The notes under the pieces: model-generated
Databases searched by the model: none
Told to the model about the DNA's origin: nothing
What the model saw: only the letters and a program-made list of their open reading frames with translations
Position numbers and translations under genes: made by a program
Shown: positions 26,811 through 34,680 of the stretch, in pieces
Layout: each line of letters begins with the position of its first letter
Numbering within the stretch: position 1 is the stretch's first letter
DNA from: JBGSMF01 sp964651475
GTDB taxonomy: Bacteria; Chloroflexota; Anaerolineae; Fen-1058
Assembly (NCBI GenBank): GCA_964651475.1
Contig: CAZYXV010000023.1
Span: forward strand, 1-60,675
Direction: 5' to 3'
DNA: 60,675 nt

Positions 26811-27628
26811 CAGGTCCCCACAATCGCTTGCAGCATGTCCGGTTCCACATTAAGGCGCAAACGCCAGTGGGCCAGGTAATGGCCACTCACGGGCAATAAA
26901 GGATCAAGCCGAACATACGCTATGCCGACCATTGTTTGCAATGACTCAATCAACGTTGGCGTGCCCAGGTTATACAGCTCGAGCAGATATCCCAGGCGTT
27001 GTGCTACGGCGCGGGAATTGAGCTTTGTAGCGTACCGGGCAAATTTGGTCCAATCAAAATCATCACGGCGTACCCATAATGCGGTCGCCACTTCGCTGAC
27101 GCCAGCGCATAAATCGGGACGAGCCAAGCCGTCTAGAATTGTCTTTTCCAAATCACTTACATTGACCTGCTCATAAGGCGTCACCCAGGTTGGCTCGCAA
27201 CCCCAAATGTCTGAAGATGGCGCGTAGATAAAGCGATAAGGCACTCCCAGAATTTTACGTTTGTTCAATCGCCGGGGCGTGGTAACAATGACATTGGCGA
27301 TGGGGCGGGTGAGCATGTTGTGAATGTCCATCGCGCTTTCGTGAGAAATGTAATAAGGCGTGGTTTCCATCAACGCCTGCGCAATGACGTAGCGATTGGC
27401 CTGTGGAATAGCCTCATTACCTGATGAAAGTGGCACGATGGCATAGCGCCCGGCGGTTAACCGAACCAGCCAGCCCGCGCGCGCGAGCCGCCGGCAAGTC
27501 TTGAGAGCCGCATTATAGCTGCCGCCTAGAATCGTTTGGGCATCCGCAACCGAGAAAACAGTCTGATTGTCTTGGGCGAGTGATTTGAGCAATTGCGCGC
27601 TGATTGAGCCAAGTGTTTTAGTCGTCAT
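26810..27628 (-). CDS. AbiEi-type antitoxin/repressor (AbiE pair 1)
   Basis: A 272-aa protein with an N-terminal winged helix (TVFSVADAQTILGGSYNAAL, CRRLARAGWLVRLTAGRYAI) and the AbiEi C-terminal domain (ISHESAMDIHNM, VNVSDLEKTILDGLARPDL). AbiEi proteins bind inverted repeats in their own promoter and neutralise the toxin without a stable complex (type IV). I start it at ATG 27628 because the wHTH begins there. Upstream, GTGTATAAA and TTTACACAC form only a weak inverted repeat. Confidence 0.9.
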   Translation of the reverse strand: MTTKTLGSISAQLLKSLAQDNQTVFSVADAQTILGGSYNAALKTCRRLARAGWLVRLTAGRYAIVPLSSGNEAIPQANRYVIAQALMETTPYYISHESAMDIHNMLTRPIANVIVTTPRRLNKRKILGVPYRFIYAPSSDIWGCEPTWVTPYEQVNVSDLEKTILDGLARPDLCAGVSEVATALWVRRDDFDWTKFARYATKLNSRAVAQRLGYLLELYNLGTPTLIESLQTMVGIAYVRLDPLLPVSGHYLAHWRLRLNVEPDMLQAIVGT

Positions 27629-27734
27629 AAGCTGGAAATAGCCTTGCGTGTATAAATAAAGCCATCTGCGGGCATATTTTACACACAAAACACCATCAAG
27701 TCAACTCTGTCTCCCACACCATCTACCTCGTTTT

Positions 27735-28973
27735 TCACTTGGCTACTGGCCAATAACGCGGGTATTCTACATCCTGTTCCGGCGTGTGAATGTCCTCTAG
27801 TATAAGAATGTGTTGAATCCAATCGCCAAAGTCGTAAACGTGACGCAGTTCTGCGCCAACTTCCAGACCCAATCCAGCCACTCGCAATTCCCCAGCCGGT
27901 GTTTTCTCAAACGGGTTCAACTCGCCATAGGGAATCTCGCGCGCTTTCTTGCCTTTACCACGCTTGATAATGCGAGTAAACTCGCTCAAGTGGTCGAAAG
28001 TGTCCAGGTCAAAGGCGTCTCGCATCGCGGCGTCAAGTTCGTCAAGCGTTTGGCCCCCCTGAATTTCGATGCTGCGCGGTTTCTTGCCGCCGTATGTGGT
28101 CGCCTGAAAACGGTACACTTGCTGCGCTTGTTTGGCAGTGAAAGGCTGTTCCTCAATGCCGGCTTCACCTTCGTCCACAAATAACCTTCCAATCTGGTCG
28201 AGAGGTTTGACAACATAGCCGTCTGTGCCCATCCGTTTATCTTGATCGAGAACAATCAGCCAATGATCACCAGGGTAGTCGTGGGCTGTCGGCATACGAG
28301 CGTAGGCGGTAGGAATAGCAACACGAAGACGAATGCTTTCGTCATAGGTTTCTTCCATCAGATCGTAAAGAATGTCAGCCAAGGCGCGATTTTGCTGCGC
28401 GATCATGTCAGCGCGCCGTTGGCGAGCCGGTTCGTGCTCCAGGCGAAAGTGCGCGGACTCCCAATCCAGAATGATCACGAGCACGTCGTCACCCTTGCGA
28501 ATTTTGTTAGCCCGAAACCAATCTTTGAGATCGAAGGCCTCGACCTTCACTTCAGTCAATCCAAATAGTTCCTCTTCTGTTTTGACTGCCAGCTTGACTA
28601 GACGTGTCGGCAAGGGTTGATTGAGGCTATCCACAAAAGATGCCTGCGCTGGCGGCTGCGCCAGAAAGTAATCGAACGCAGTCTGGATAATCAGCACGCC
28701 ATGCTTGGTCTCTTGCGGATCGAGCCGAATGCGAAAGCGCACGCCCGTAAAGGCCAGGCGCATCGGTAATATCGTCTGCGCGTCGAGAAATACAAACAAG
28801 CGTCCTTCGTGGTGATTCAACTCGGTGTGAGTCACATGGCGCGGGTTTTTGGCTTGTGATGGATAGATATGATGGACTTGCTCTATGAGGTCATCCAGAA
28901 GCGTAGGGCCATCCAGTTTGCTTAGAACTTGCTGGATAATTTGTTTGCGGGTCGGTTTTCCTTTGGTTGGCAT
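27735..28973 (-). CDS. Plasmid pRiA4b ORF-3-like protein with N-terminal extension
   Basis: A 412-aa protein. The last 150 residues carry the pRiA4b ORF-3 fold: YRFQATTYGGKKPRSIEI, TLDELDAAMRDAFDLDTFDH, then VGAELRHVYDFGDWIQHIL, the typical YDFGDxW signature. The N-terminal 260 residues are an uncharacterised domain (DWFRANKIRKGDDVLVIILD). The pRiA4b family is found on plasmids and islands and its biochemical role is not established. The start at 28973 has a strong AAGGAGAACCTC site. It is the last gene of the long island operon, just before AbiE pair 1. Confidence 0.75.
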   Translation of the reverse strand: MPTKGKPTRKQIIQQVLSKLDGPTLLDDLIEQVHHIYPSQAKNPRHVTHTELNHHEGRLFVFLDAQTILPMRLAFTGVRFRIRLDPQETKHGVLIIQTAFDYFLAQPPAQASFVDSLNQPLPTRLVKLAVKTEEELFGLTEVKVEAFDLKDWFRANKIRKGDDVLVIILDWESAHFRLEHEPARQRRADMIAQQNRALADILYDLMEETYDESIRLRVAIPTAYARMPTAHDYPGDHWLIVLDQDKRMGTDGYVVKPLDQIGRLFVDEGEAGIEEQPFTAKQAQQVYRFQATTYGGKKPRSIEIQGGQTLDELDAAMRDAFDLDTFDHLSEFTRIIKRGKGKKAREIPYGELNPFEKTPAGELRVAGLGLEVGAELRHVYDFGDWIQHILILEDIHTPEQDVEYPRYWPVAK

Positions 28974-28995
28974 GAGGTTCTCCTTATACAAGCCA

Positions 28996-29388
28996 TCAGG
29001 CAACCAGCTTTCTGGTCGCCTTTAGAATCTCTTGGGTAGGGTAGCCCATGATGGTTCTGGTGCGCCCTGACTCCCTTTCCGAGACAACAAACAGCCCACC
29101 TTCGATCTGATAGTCCGAGTTCCATTCGACAGCAAACTGGGCTTGTGTTTCTGTTATGACAAATGGCTGTCTGTCTCCATCTCTTGCCAGACAGAGCGCC
29201 AGGCCGTCTTGTGGATCGAGCATCCAGGCGTCGCCCGTGTCGGTTGAGAAGAACACCAGGGGGCCCAGCGTCACGATATGAGTTTCATAGTTTGCGGCAC
29301 AACGAATGATGTAATCTGTCTCACCCGTGATACTGATTTGTTCGCGCTGCAACACTTGTGGGGATCGTCTTCGCCTCTTAAGTTTCAA
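28996..29388 (-). CDS. Uncharacterised island operon protein (130 aa)
   Basis: No family recognised. The N-terminus is strongly basic (KLKRRRRSP). The rest reads as beta strands: ITGETDYIIRCAANYETHIV, FFSTDTGDAWMLDPQDGLAL, QFAVEWNSDYQIEGGLFVV. The start is TTG, overlapping the upstream stop by four bases (TTGA), with GAGGTG six bases before it, so it is translationally coupled to the 212-aa gene. The DTGDAWMLDPQDGLA phrase resembles small proteins seen beside pRiA4b ORF-3 genes; I cannot assign a role. Confidence 0.65.
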   Translation of the reverse strand: MKLKRRRRSPQVLQREQISITGETDYIIRCAANYETHIVTLGPLVFFSTDTGDAWMLDPQDGLALCLARDGDRQPFVITETQAQFAVEWNSDYQIEGGLFVVSERESGRTRTIMGYPTQEILKATRKLVA

Positions 29389-30023
29389 GGTTCACCTCGC
29401 GCATAGTATTCGCTCCAAAATGTGACGATATCGTTCAACATTGGGATTGACTCTGGCGTAAAGCCGCTTCCGTAGTGGGGATCGTAGCGTTCCACATAAT
29501 TGCTGGCTGCCTGATAAGCCCACATCCCCATAGTTTCAGGCGAGGTGAAACAATACAGCGCATTTTCTACAACCAACAGATGACGACTTTTGATTATTCG
29601 AACCTCGTACCAGCCCACCCGCTTGACCTCGTTTTGCACACTCCGCACCGTACCCAGGATTGCCAATAATGCTAAATGGTGCTCGGATGAAGGCTGAGTG
29701 AGATAAGCCCGCATGGCAGCGATAGATTTCACTGCCAAACTGTGATAGTGTGCCAATTCATCAGCGCTATGATATTGGGAGGATGGCTCAGTTCGCATTT
29801 TCTCTTTGGTGCGCTCGGCCAAATAGAGCGTAAAGTGCATCGCCGCTTCGTGCGTCTGGCACAAGCTCTTGACGCTGGTGAGGCGGGTGATTGATAAAAA
29901 TATTTTGCCTGCTTCAATCTCTTGCACTGTATCGGCCAGCTTGCGCAGTTTTTGTGCAATGCTCTTGGGCGTCAAGGGTGCAGCAGTTGCCGCAGGCACT
30001 CTAGTTTTCGACTTCTTTTTCAA
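29385..30023 (-). CDS. Uncharacterised helical island operon protein (212 aa)
   Basis: All-helical protein with no recognised family. A basic, Ala/Pro-rich N-terminus is followed by helices such as SIAQKLRKLADTVQEIEAGK and HFTLYLAERTKEKM, then a region with a WYEVRII strand and a WAYQAASNYVERY helix. The start is TTG 11 bases after the previous gene; the ribosome binding site is weak, so it probably depends on upstream translation. Its partner by coupling is the 130-aa protein, which suggests the two act together. Confidence 0.6.
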   Translation of the reverse strand: MKKKSKTRVPAATAAPLTPKSIAQKLRKLADTVQEIEAGKIFLSITRLTSVKSLCQTHEAAMHFTLYLAERTKEKMRTEPSSQYHSADELAHYHSLAVKSIAAMRAYLTQPSSEHHLALLAILGTVRSVQNEVKRVGWYEVRIIKSRHLLVVENALYCFTSPETMGMWAYQAASNYVERYDPHYGSGFTPESIPMLNDIVTFWSEYYARGEP

Positions 30024-30034
30024 TATCTATTGCC

Positions 30035-30727
30035 CTACTCTTCCAACTCGTCGTCGAAATCATCTTCGTCCAGTTCTTCTGCGAACAAGCCTTCAGGCAG
30101 CTCCTCAAGGCGCGTCATGAAATGGAAATTGCCCTCACCCGTGACGCGCGCCAGTTGGCGCATGATGGCCTCCGGATTATCGTGCGGGCCAGAGACATAC
30201 AAGGGTTTGCCATCATAGCCGAATGTCACTGTGCCCGTGCGCGGATGTGTCTCTGGCGGGTCAAGCACCAATTGGGCGCGCTTGAAATCGGCGTGCGGTC
30301 GAAAGCCAAACTGTTTGGCATATTCGACCCCGCCATAAACGATCTCGTGCGCCAAAGCGGGCGAGATGTTGGTGGGTGTTCCCGCCGAACTGAATATCTT
30401 GGGCAGAAACTCGCGTTGGAACTCGGCGGGTGGAATCTCGCCGTTAAAGTAAGCATCCTTGACGCCCAGGCAGTAACAATCTACCAGGTAGACTCCAAAG
30501 ATAATGTTCCCGTTCGGTTGGCGGCGAGCCACGCACACGACGGCCAGGCCGCTGTCTTGCCAGTTTTCTTGAACCCAGCAGTTTTCTATGGGGTAATTGC
30601 GTGCCTGATTGAGATGGCGTAATACGGGGTGGATCAGGCTAACAGCCCGTTGCTGGCTGCGGGTGGCTTTGCTTTGCGAGCGCCGCTTGAACGCTTTTTG
30701 TTGTTTCTTCTTGTCGCCTTTTTTCAT
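30035..30727 (-). CDS. Uncharacterised conserved island protein (230 aa)
   Basis: Basic N-terminus (KKGDKKKQQKAFKRRSQSK), a central alpha/beta domain (IIFGVYLVDCYCLGVKDAYF, SPALAHEIVYGGVEYAKQFG), a strand-rich part (TVTFGYDGKPLYVSGPHDN) and a very acidic tail (AEELDEDDFDDELEE). The family is unknown to me. AGGAG sits nine bases before the ATG. A perfect palindrome, TTACCA-N4-TGGTAA, lies 46-61 bases upstream, so this gene probably heads its own transcript of four genes (this, 212 aa, 130 aa, pRiA4b-like) under repressor control. Confidence 0.65.
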   Translation of the reverse strand: MKKGDKKKQQKAFKRRSQSKATRSQQRAVSLIHPVLRHLNQARNYPIENCWVQENWQDSGLAVVCVARRQPNGNIIFGVYLVDCYCLGVKDAYFNGEIPPAEFQREFLPKIFSSAGTPTNISPALAHEIVYGGVEYAKQFGFRPHADFKRAQLVLDPPETHPRTGTVTFGYDGKPLYVSGPHDNPEAIMRQLARVTGEGNFHFMTRLEELPEGLFAEELDEDDFDDELEE

Positions 30728-30772
30728 CGGTACTGCTCCTGTGATGGTGCCGCAGAAATTCTATACGATAAG

Positions 30773-30788
30773 TTACCACAAATGGTAA
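30773..30788. promoter_or_regulatory. Palindromic operator TTACCA-N4-TGGTAA
   Basis: Read on the minus strand it is TTACCATTTGTGGTAA. It differs by one base, in the spacer, from the palindrome in the promoter of the AbiE pair 4 antitoxin (47058-47073). Its place upstream of the 230-aa gene and its match to an AbiE promoter suggest an AbiEi-type repressor site. The TTACC/GGTAA half-site is also seen at the promoters of AbiE pairs 2 and 3. Confidence 0.65.
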
Positions 30789-30815
30789 ATTGTTGAAATG
30801 AAACACAAATATGGC

Positions 30816-31361
30816 TCAGCCCCCGAAATGCTCCAATACCCACAAGCAGGCCAACTTGGTTGCGCCCAACTCGTTGAAATAGCGATTCCGGGCCTCGCTC
30901 GATTTTATAGCCGAAAGGTGGCGCGTGTTCATGCCGATGCTTTCGGCAAAGGCCTTTTGGGTGATCCCTTTTTCGCTCAATTGCTTGAGCAGAGCTTCCA
31001 GCGTAACCCCGACCAGGTACGAGTGAACATCGTCGAGGCTCTGTACCTCTTCCAGTTTTTTGGTCTCTATCACCTGGAAGCGGGTCGGGTCTTGCAGAAA
31101 TGTCCGCGCCAGTGCTTCGCAATGATGGCAGTAGCCACCTTTGCCGATGTAGCAGCTACAGGCCGACACAAGCCCGGCCTCTTTGGCTTCGATGGACACG
31201 GTATAGGTGCCATGATTGCCTACGACTTGGGCGCTAATGCGTGCCGCGATGCGGGTGCCGGCAAAGAACTTGCCAATATAGTTTTGTGCTTTGGCGCTTG
31301 GTTGGCCTGGCCAGGCGCGCCGGAGGGCGGCTTTGAGTTTGGTCAATTCTGGATCTGGCAT
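30816..31361 (-). CDS. SWIM zinc-finger and helix-turn-helix protein
   Basis: A 181-aa protein. The middle holds a SWIM-type zinc motif, ACSCYIGKGGYCHHCEAL near residue 67 (CxC then CxH), normally a nucleic-acid or protein-binding element found with helicases and transposases. Residues about 125-165 are an XRE-like HTH (LSEKGITQKAFAESIG, MNTRHLSAIKSSEA). It probably binds DNA and could be the operon regulator. GGAG lies about nine bases before the ATG. It is five bases downstream of the wHTH gene and co-directional. Confidence 0.7.
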   Translation of the reverse strand: MPDPELTKLKAALRRAWPGQPSAKAQNYIGKFFAGTRIAARISAQVVGNHGTYTVSIEAKEAGLVSACSCYIGKGGYCHHCEALARTFLQDPTRFQVIETKKLEEVQSLDDVHSYLVGVTLEALLKQLSEKGITQKAFAESIGMNTRHLSAIKSSEARNRYFNELGATKLACLWVLEHFGG

Positions 31362-31366
31362 AACAG

Positions 31367-31831
31367 CTACTCCAAATTGGGCAATTGATCAGGCGTAAGC
31401 AGCACCTGAATGCTGCGCGCCTGACCTGGCTCCCGCGTAATGAATCCACCCGCCTCAAGTTTGAGGATCATTTGGTGGACAGTCGGCGGCGTGACACGAA
31501 AGTAACGCTGGATGTCAATTTCTGCCGGGGGACGCTTGTTGATTTTGGTATAGTGGTAGATAAACGCGAGATATTGTCCCTGCTTGGGGGTATACGATAT
31601 CAATGTGCCGCGCCCTTCTTGGGCCGCCATGCGCAGCGCATACGCCAACTGTTCGGCTTGTTCACACGTCAAGGAAAAAGTCGTTTCGTCCGCTGCAAAG
31701 ATGCGATACTCTTTGGGGCCGGTCTCGATGAGGCGGAAGCGAATATCATCATCGTAGCCTTCTTCACGATTTGCCCAATCAAAATACACCTGGATCGAGA
31801 TATTCTCATCAACTTGGATGGTTATTGTCAT
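31367..31831 (-). CDS. LexA/MarR-like winged-helix DNA-binding protein
   Basis: A 154-aa protein. The C-terminal 65 residues form a winged helix close to the LexA N-domain in pattern: QYLAFIYHYTKINKRPPA, then TPPTVHQMILKLEAGGFI and TREPGQARSIQVLL. The N-terminal half is a strand-rich acidic domain (ISIQVYFDWANREEGYDDD) that may sense a signal or bind a partner. I use the ATG at 31831, preceded by GGAGGGGG, rather than an upstream in-frame start at 31870. A second possible regulator inside the island operon. Confidence 0.7.
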   Translation of the reverse strand: MTITIQVDENISIQVYFDWANREEGYDDDIRFRLIETGPKEYRIFAADETTFSLTCEQAEQLAYALRMAAQEGRGTLISYTPKQGQYLAFIYHYTKINKRPPAEIDIQRYFRVTPPTVHQMILKLEAGGFITREPGQARSIQVLLTPDQLPNLE

Positions 31832-31887
31832 TGTCTCAACCCCCTCCGAAACATTCAATACGAGAGTCAATCAGGCTTAGGTGTGGC

Positions 31888-32304
31888 CTACCCTCTGTAG
31901 TTGACGTGACGCGCGATTCTAATCAAATCTTGTTGGAAGGCATCGGGTGTATCGGGGCCACAACTGAAACCAAAGAATGGCCTGTCAGGTTCACAGTGTA
32001 AAAAGAAATCACCCTGGATAGCCTGGCAATAGGGACAAGTGTTCACCCAATACTTGGACCCAATCGTCTTGGAAAATTCGTACCGAATGGTTTTGGGACA
32101 AGGCTGCTTGTCAGGAGGTTTCTCAGAGTGTAAAGCTTGCCCCGGCCAGGTAAAGACCAGGATGATCTTTTTACATTTCCAGCATCGGCACGGAGCATAA
32201 CGGTAGTAGGAAACGGGAAGCTCGATGCCTGTTTGTTGGGCAATCTGCGCTACTCTGGTCTGAAATTTCTGAAAAGCAATGTTTTCGGTAGTCACAATCG
32301 CCAT
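31888..32304 (-). CDS. Zinc-ribbon protein of unknown function (138 aa)
   Basis: Two Cys clusters, PCRCWKCKKIILVFTW near residue 38 and VNTCPYCQAIQGDFFLH near 87, suggest one or two zinc sites. The same pattern (a CxxC, a Trp-rich strand, then CPYCxxxQGDFFL) is found in uncharacterised bacterial proteins. Its ATG follows directly on the TGA of the preceding gene once that gene's frameshift is corrected, so it belongs to the same operon. No function can be assigned. Confidence 0.65.
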   Translation of the reverse strand: MAIVTTENIAFQKFQTRVAQIAQQTGIELPVSYYRYAPCRCWKCKKIILVFTWPGQALHSEKPPDKQPCPKTIRYEFSKTIGSKYWVNTCPYCQAIQGDFFLHCEPDRPFFGFSCGPDTPDAFQQDLIRIARHVNYRG

Positions 32305-32624
32305 TCACCGATTAGCCCAATATACCGCAAATTCTTTCACCGGGCCGTAGTTTGGATCGGTCTCCGGCGTGACTTCCAGGTCGCACAGGGGCAAGTCTTG
32401 CGCCCCCGACGGACCTCCACAATGACACCATGCACATCGCCTGGATCAAAGTCTATCAACTCTAGCACTCTTACCCGTTTGCCATCGCCTTCAACATAAA
32501 TAGCTTCAAATGGAAAGGTTAGGTACGCCTCGAGCCAACTCATCCATCTGCGTTTTTTCCACTCTTTGAATTTGGCGTTCCATTCTTCTTTGGTGCCAAA
32601 ATCCCACTGATACTCTTTATCCAT
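32305..32624 (-). pseudogene. Frameshifted calcium-binding-like small protein
   Basis: The open frame from 32624 reads EYQWDFGTKEEWNAKFKE, then FPFEAIYVEG and VRVLELIDFDPGDVHGVIVE, typical of a small family annotated as calcium-binding proteins. After VRRGRK it runs into unrelated sequence and stops at 32337. One base lost near 32393-32400 would restore LPLCDLEVTPETDPNYGP and an end YWANR with its TGA at 32305-32307, immediately before the next ATG. The intact gene would be about 107 aa. The shift could be a real mutation or a sequencing error. It overlaps the upstream stop by one base (TGATG). Confidence 0.7.
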
Positions 32625-33690
32625 CAAGCAATCTGCTCCTTGAGCGGCGTTATCAAGCCTTGCTGCACATCTTCGGGGATTGGAACCCGCGCCACGATCT
32701 GCGGCCATAATTCGATGGGCGGCGCAGCAATTAGGCGTTTGGCAAGTTTGATCGCTTTCAGGTCATCGTGCAAGTAAGGCCTCTGGCCGCAGTGCAGCGC
32801 GTCACAACTCTGGCGGATGCCCGGCCCGCACAATTTCCAGGGACAGGTGCGCCCAAGGTAATTGCCCTGCGGGTCGGCCAGGAAAATATCGCCGCCGCGA
32901 TTCAATTGCTGGGCGTGGCCGGCCAGCTTGCGCCCCAGTGTTGCCAGCGGCTCAATGTCAGCCTTATCTGTCACCGTCACCAGCACATCGGCATCTTTCG
33001 GATCAAGCTCAGCGGTTGTCAATGAGCCGATCAGTGCAATCCGAGTGACACCAGATAATTGGCTGGCCGCGCGCACAAAGTTCAATACCCCAATGATGAG
33101 ATGCGCTCGGATAGGCGGTGGTGGGGGTGGCTCTGGTTCTGTATAGATTGGCTCAATCCCCTGTGACTCTAACCAGTCCAGCACCCGTCGCCGCGTGCAT
33201 TCACCTTGGAACTTGAACCAGCGTTCCCGTTCACGGTGATCCTGGGCCAGCACATCTTTGAAGCGGCGAAAAGCGCCCTTGCCACTGATGGCATTCCACA
33301 GGCGATCTTGCAAAGATTGCTTTTGGACTGTGGCGATAAGTCCTGCATATCTTCATACACCTGGTGCGAATCCGCTTGAGGAATGCGAATATAGCGAGTG
33401 CCATAACCTGCCTCGACCTGATCGGCTAACAACAACTCGTTCTTTTCCCAATCGGGCAAATCGTGTTGTTGTATGGCTGCCTGCCAGTCAGTTTGGTCTG
33501 CACCTTCGTCATCAAGCTCCTGGTACAAATCCTCCATTGCCTGATGAGTGTCGCTCGTGATCGAAACGACCCGGCCGGTTTCTAGGTCGAGATAATGATT
33601 AACTTCCCATGAAGTGTCTTCTTCAAAAGCTGCCTCCAACTCGCGCAGGTCTAGTTCAAGTTTTCGCTTTGGAGTTGATGGGTCCGGCAT
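32624..33690 (-). pseudogene. UPF0158-nucleotidyltransferase fusion gene with a frameshift
   Basis: The first part (from ATG 33690, strong AGGAGG) encodes a UPF0158 domain: LELDLRELEAAFEEDTSWEV, HYLDLETGRVVSIT, RYIRIPQADSHQVYEDMQD. The frame then breaks. One extra base in GACTTATC (33335-33342) would continue as FIATVQKQSLQDRLWNAI and the UPF0158 core SGKGAFRRFKDVLAQ. Beyond a Pro-rich hinge (PPPPPP) comes a nucleotidyltransferase-like domain with IALIGSLTTAELDPKDADVL, a GS..D-x-D pattern, and several cysteines. The full product would be about 355 aa. The second half is open on its own from 33313. A UPF0158-NTase fusion is unusual and may act as a toxin or tRNA-modifying enzyme; this is inference. 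Confidence 0.7.
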
Positions 33691-33747
33691 TGTTCCTCCT
33701 TGCAATTCTGCTCCTGACATTATCCCCAGAAGCAGCCCCACCTGTCT

Positions 33748-34680
33748 TCAAACACCGGTTGCATTCTGACGTTGAGGGTAAACTTGTATCCCTACGCTCA
33801 ATCCATGCACAATCTGCTCATACAAACCTCGCCGCCGCTGGTGTGTGTCCTTCGCCAATTCTAACTCGTCAGGCGAGAGATTGCGCAGAAAATCGTAGCT
33901 GTTCAAACAACTGGCAACCACTGCCTTTGTTTCGGGGCGGCGGTCGCGACGCACCAGCCGCGCCATGTCGCTCCATTCATATCGTCCCGAAGCCAAATTA
34001 TTAAAGAAACGATCGGGGTCAAAAGCATCACCTACTGACCACAATTTGAGCACGGCCAGCGTTCGCACCACATTGCGGTTGAATGGCCGCTGGTGAAACA
34101 GGTACAAGTCATACACGTCGCGGACAGTGAGTCTCTGATAGGTTGCGCGGATTTTCTCTGCCACAATTTCTTCAAAGCGCAGCGTGGGAACCAGAGGCAG
34201 CTCGATTTCCAAATGCTTGAAATACCCTTCATCGAGCAATGGCATTGTCTGTGTACTCAAAACAGGCTCTTCGCGCAGGCTTACATCCAGGGCGAATTGC
34301 GCCGACGGATTCCACTCGTGCGTATAGCCCACTCGCGCCCCACACGCCCGGCGATCTTCTCTGACATAAAAATCACTGGTCTTGACTGAATAACTGATGC
34401 CATAGTAGCTCTTGCCGTCAAACGCCTCGGCAACGCTGAGAATCAAATCATCGGGGTTAGAAATATCTACTGCCGTAAAGTCCAGGTCTTCGGAGAACCG
34501 GCCCGTGCGCCCCAAAAACATTTTGCGGATGCACGTGCCGCCTTTGAAAATTAGGCGCGGTAGCAGTCCCGTATCAGCCAAAGCGCGCAGTGTGTAGGTC
34601 AACACCACGTCTCTCTCGGCCACCGGCAGGCTTACATCCGAATCCCTTGCAAACCAATCCACAAATTTTTGTTGAAGCAT
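33748..34680 (-). CDS. AbiEii-type nucleotidyltransferase toxin (AbiE pair 2)
   Basis: A 310-aa AbiEii-family protein with VVLTYTLRALADTGL, KGGTCIRKMF (GGT motif), RFSEDLDFTAV (metal Asp pair) and EIVAEKIRATYQRLTVRDVYD. It overlaps the antitoxin stop by one base (TAATG). Its C-terminal segment (NLSPDELELAKDTHQRRR) is shared with the gene remnant at 10896-10997, so that remnant came from this subfamily, not from pairs 1 or 3. Cytosolic. Its target is unknown in this organism. Confidence 0.9.
   Translation of the reverse strand: MLQQKFVDWFARDSDVSLPVAERDVVLTYTLRALADTGLLPRLIFKGGTCIRKMFLGRTGRFSEDLDFTAVDISNPDDLILSVAEAFDGKSYYGISYSVKTSDFYVREDRRACGARVGYTHEWNPSAQFALDVSLREEPVLSTQTMPLLDEGYFKHLEIELPLVPTLRFEEIVAEKIRATYQRLTVRDVYDLYLFHQRPFNRNVVRTLAVLKLWSVGDAFDPDRFFNNLASGRYEWSDMARLVRRDRRPETKAVVASCLNSYDFLRNLSPDELELAKDTHQRRRGLYEQIVHGLSVGIQVYPQRQNATGV

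Noticed and set aside
33335..33342. Programmed frameshift in the UPF0158 fusion
   Set aside because: GACTTATC is not a slippery heptamer and no stimulatory structure was noticed; loss of a base or sequencing error fits better.
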